A DNA stretch of 5,556 bases, from assembly GCA_017958935.1 (NCBI GenBank), contig JAGDBR010000254.1, positions 1-5,556 on the forward strand, read 5' to 3'. Origin of the DNA: Lachnospiraceae bacterium (GTDB lineage Bacteria > Bacillota_A > Clostridia > Lachnospirales > Lachnospiraceae). Under the pieces are notes generated by a model. That model saw only the letters and a list, made by a program, of their open reading frames with translations. It had not been told where the DNA came from and ran no database searches. The position numbers were made by a program, and so were the translations under genes. Each line of letters opens with the position of its first letter. The first letter of the stretch is position 1. Shown in pieces: positions 4,218-5,556 of this stretch.

Positions 4218-5556
4218 TCAAAGCCGCTTCTGCAGCTCTTCCCGCATCGCCTCGTAGCCCGGCTTGCCGAGCAGTGCGAACATGTTCTTCTTGTAGCTCT
4301 CGACGCCCGGCTGGTTGAACGGGTTGATGACGAGGATGTAGCCGGAGACGCCGCAGGCGAACTCGAAGAAGTAGAACAGCTGTCCCAGCGAATATGCGCT
4401 CTGGTCCTTCACACGGACGACCAGGTTCGGGACGTTGCCGTCCGTATGGGCGAGCAGCGTGCCGTTCATCGCGCAGGAATTGACGTACGTCATGTCCTTG
4501 CCGGCCAGGTAGTTCAGGCCGTCCAGGTCCTCGTCCGCCGCTTCCAGGACGATCGTCTCGCGCGGTTCTTCGATCTCGACGACCGTCTCGAACATGATCC
4601 GCGTGCCTTCCTGGACGAACTGGCCCATCGAATGCAGGTCGGTCGTGAAGTCGACGGAGGCCGGGTAGAGGCCCTTGTTGTCCTTGCCCTCGGACTCGCC
4701 GAAGAGCTGCTTCCACCACTCGGACACGTAATGCATCGACGGCTCGTAGTTCGACAGCAGTTCGATGCTCTTGCCGTTCCTTAAGAACAGCTGGCGCACC
4801 GCCGCGTACATCATCGAATCGGTCTCGTCGGTGTTCAGTGCGAAGCACCGGCCGCGCATGACCGCCGCGCCCTCCATGAGCTCGCGGATGTTCACGCCGG
4901 TCGCCGCGATCGGCAGCAGGCCGACGGCGGTCAGGACCGACTAACGGCCGCCGACGTCGTCCGGGACGATGAAGGTCTCATAGCCTTCCGCGTCCGCCAG
5001 CGTCTTCAGCGCGCCGCGGGCCTTGTCGGTCGTCGCGTAGATGCGCTTCGCCGCGCCTTCCTTGCCGTACTTCTTCTCCGCCAGGGCCTTGAAGATACGG
5101 AACGCGATCGCCGGCTCGGTCGTCGTGCCGGACTTCGAGATGACGTTGACCGAGAAATCGCGGTCGCCGAGGATATCCAGCAGATGCTTCAGATACGTGC
5201 CGGAGATCGAATTACCGGCATAGTAGATCTCGGGCGCCTTACGGGCGTTTTTGTCAAGAATGTTGTAGAAACAGTGGTTCAGGAATTCGTTCGCCGCGCG
5301 GACCCCCAGAAAGGACCCGCCCATGCCGATGAAGATCAGGACGTCCGAATCCTCGCGGATCTTCGCCGCCGCCTTCTCGATACGGGCAAATTCTTCCTTG
5401 TCGTAGTCGACCGGAAGGCTGACCCAGCCCAGATAATCGTTCCCTTCGCCCGAGCCGGAAAGCAGGACTTCCTTCGCCTTCTCCGCTTCGCGCTTCAGCT
5501 GCTCCAGTTCCGCAGGATCGATGAACTGCATCGCCTTCGAATAGTCAAACCGGCCG
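4218..5556 (-). pseudogene. pgi: Glucose-6-phosphate isomerase, interrupted by an in-frame TAG; 5' end beyond the window
   Basis: The enzyme interconverts glucose 6-phosphate and fructose 6-phosphate in glycolysis and gluconeogenesis. The frame runs for 445 codons from the right edge to TGA at 4218. It begins [17 protein letters not shown], so only a few N-terminal codons are missing by comparison with Bacillus Pgi (FDYSKAL near residue 6); the Met at 5531 is internal. Seen: [27 protein letters not shown] (sugar-phosphate loop), VPDDVGGR, then TAG at 4941-4943, then [12 protein letters not shown] in the same frame. Further on are QEGTR, the AHTDGNVPN histidine motif and [13 protein letters not shown] (second Pgi signature with the active-site Lys). 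All motifs outside the stop are intact, so the break is a single base, either a recent nonsense mutation or an error in the sequence. Translation as written yields about the first half only, lacking catalytic residues; restart at GTG 4895 would give a useless C-terminal piece. Confidence 0.9.
4941..4943 (-). other. In-frame amber codon in the Pgi signature
   Basis: The minus strand reads GGC GGC CGT TAG TCG GTC CTG. The family signature at this place is G-G-R-[FY]-S, so TAG replaces the aromatic residue. TAC or TAT to TAG needs one substitution. The reading frame is unchanged on both sides. None of the five other complete genes or the pgi 3' end uses TAG as its terminator (TGA five times, TAA once). 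Confidence 0.93.

Noticed and set aside
3554..4318. 254-codon plus-strand open frame opposite tatD and the pgi end
   Set aside because: Runs across tatD, a spacer and pgi in antisense; composition is that of a shadow frame.
4132..4848. 238-codon minus-strand frame overlapping the pgi 3' half
   Set aside because: Same strand but different phase from Pgi, Arg-rich, no motifs; the in-phase frame contains all Pgi C-terminal motifs.

Overview
The window reads as a piece of a high-GC, Gram-positive-type bacterial chromosome, most likely a clostridial member of the Bacillota. The reasons are the short (about 450-residue) Bacillus-like glucose-6-phosphate isomerase, the tatD-ksgA pairing, an orphan ECF-type vitamin transporter S component, and purine-rich Shine-Dalgarno sequences. 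The species cannot be named from the sequence. Every gene I accept lies on the minus strand, so transcription runs from the right edge to the left edge. The many plus-strand and out-of-phase open frames are shadows produced by high GC.

Right and centre (5556 to 1271) is a housekeeping block in the order pgi, tatD, ksgA, tadA, folT-like S component. The pgi frame enters from beyond the right edge and carries one in-frame TAG inside its most conserved signature, so as written it is broken. After an 82-base spacer holding two hairpins come four genes joined by three successive ATGA stop/start overlaps. They act in nucleic-acid hydrolysis (TatD), 16S rRNA dimethylation (KsgA), tRNA wobble inosine formation (TadA) and vitamin uptake (ECF S component, probably folate family). 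The overlaps imply one translationally coupled operon.

Left (1270 to 1) is an accessory region of different character. A 99-base gap with a duplicated ~30-bp motif precedes a 328-residue membrane-anchored or secreted protein. It has a basic N-terminus and one hydrophobic segment, a Ser/Pro/Glu-rich region, seven exact-period 13-residue TDPP repeats, a Thr/Ala/Pro linker, and a C-terminal domain that I recognise as a barnase-family ribonuclease with its catalytic residues retained. The ribonuclease domain is about 40% GC by hand count, whereas one fully counted line of the stalk is about 80%, so the tip looks like a foreign module joined to a resident stalk. Seven bases further on starts a second gene, cut by the left edge, with nearly the same leader and the start of a TDPP stalk. 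The two look like tandem paralogues sharing an export/stalk module, a layout reminiscent of polymorphic toxins with exchangeable tips. No barstar-like immunity gene is present inside the window.
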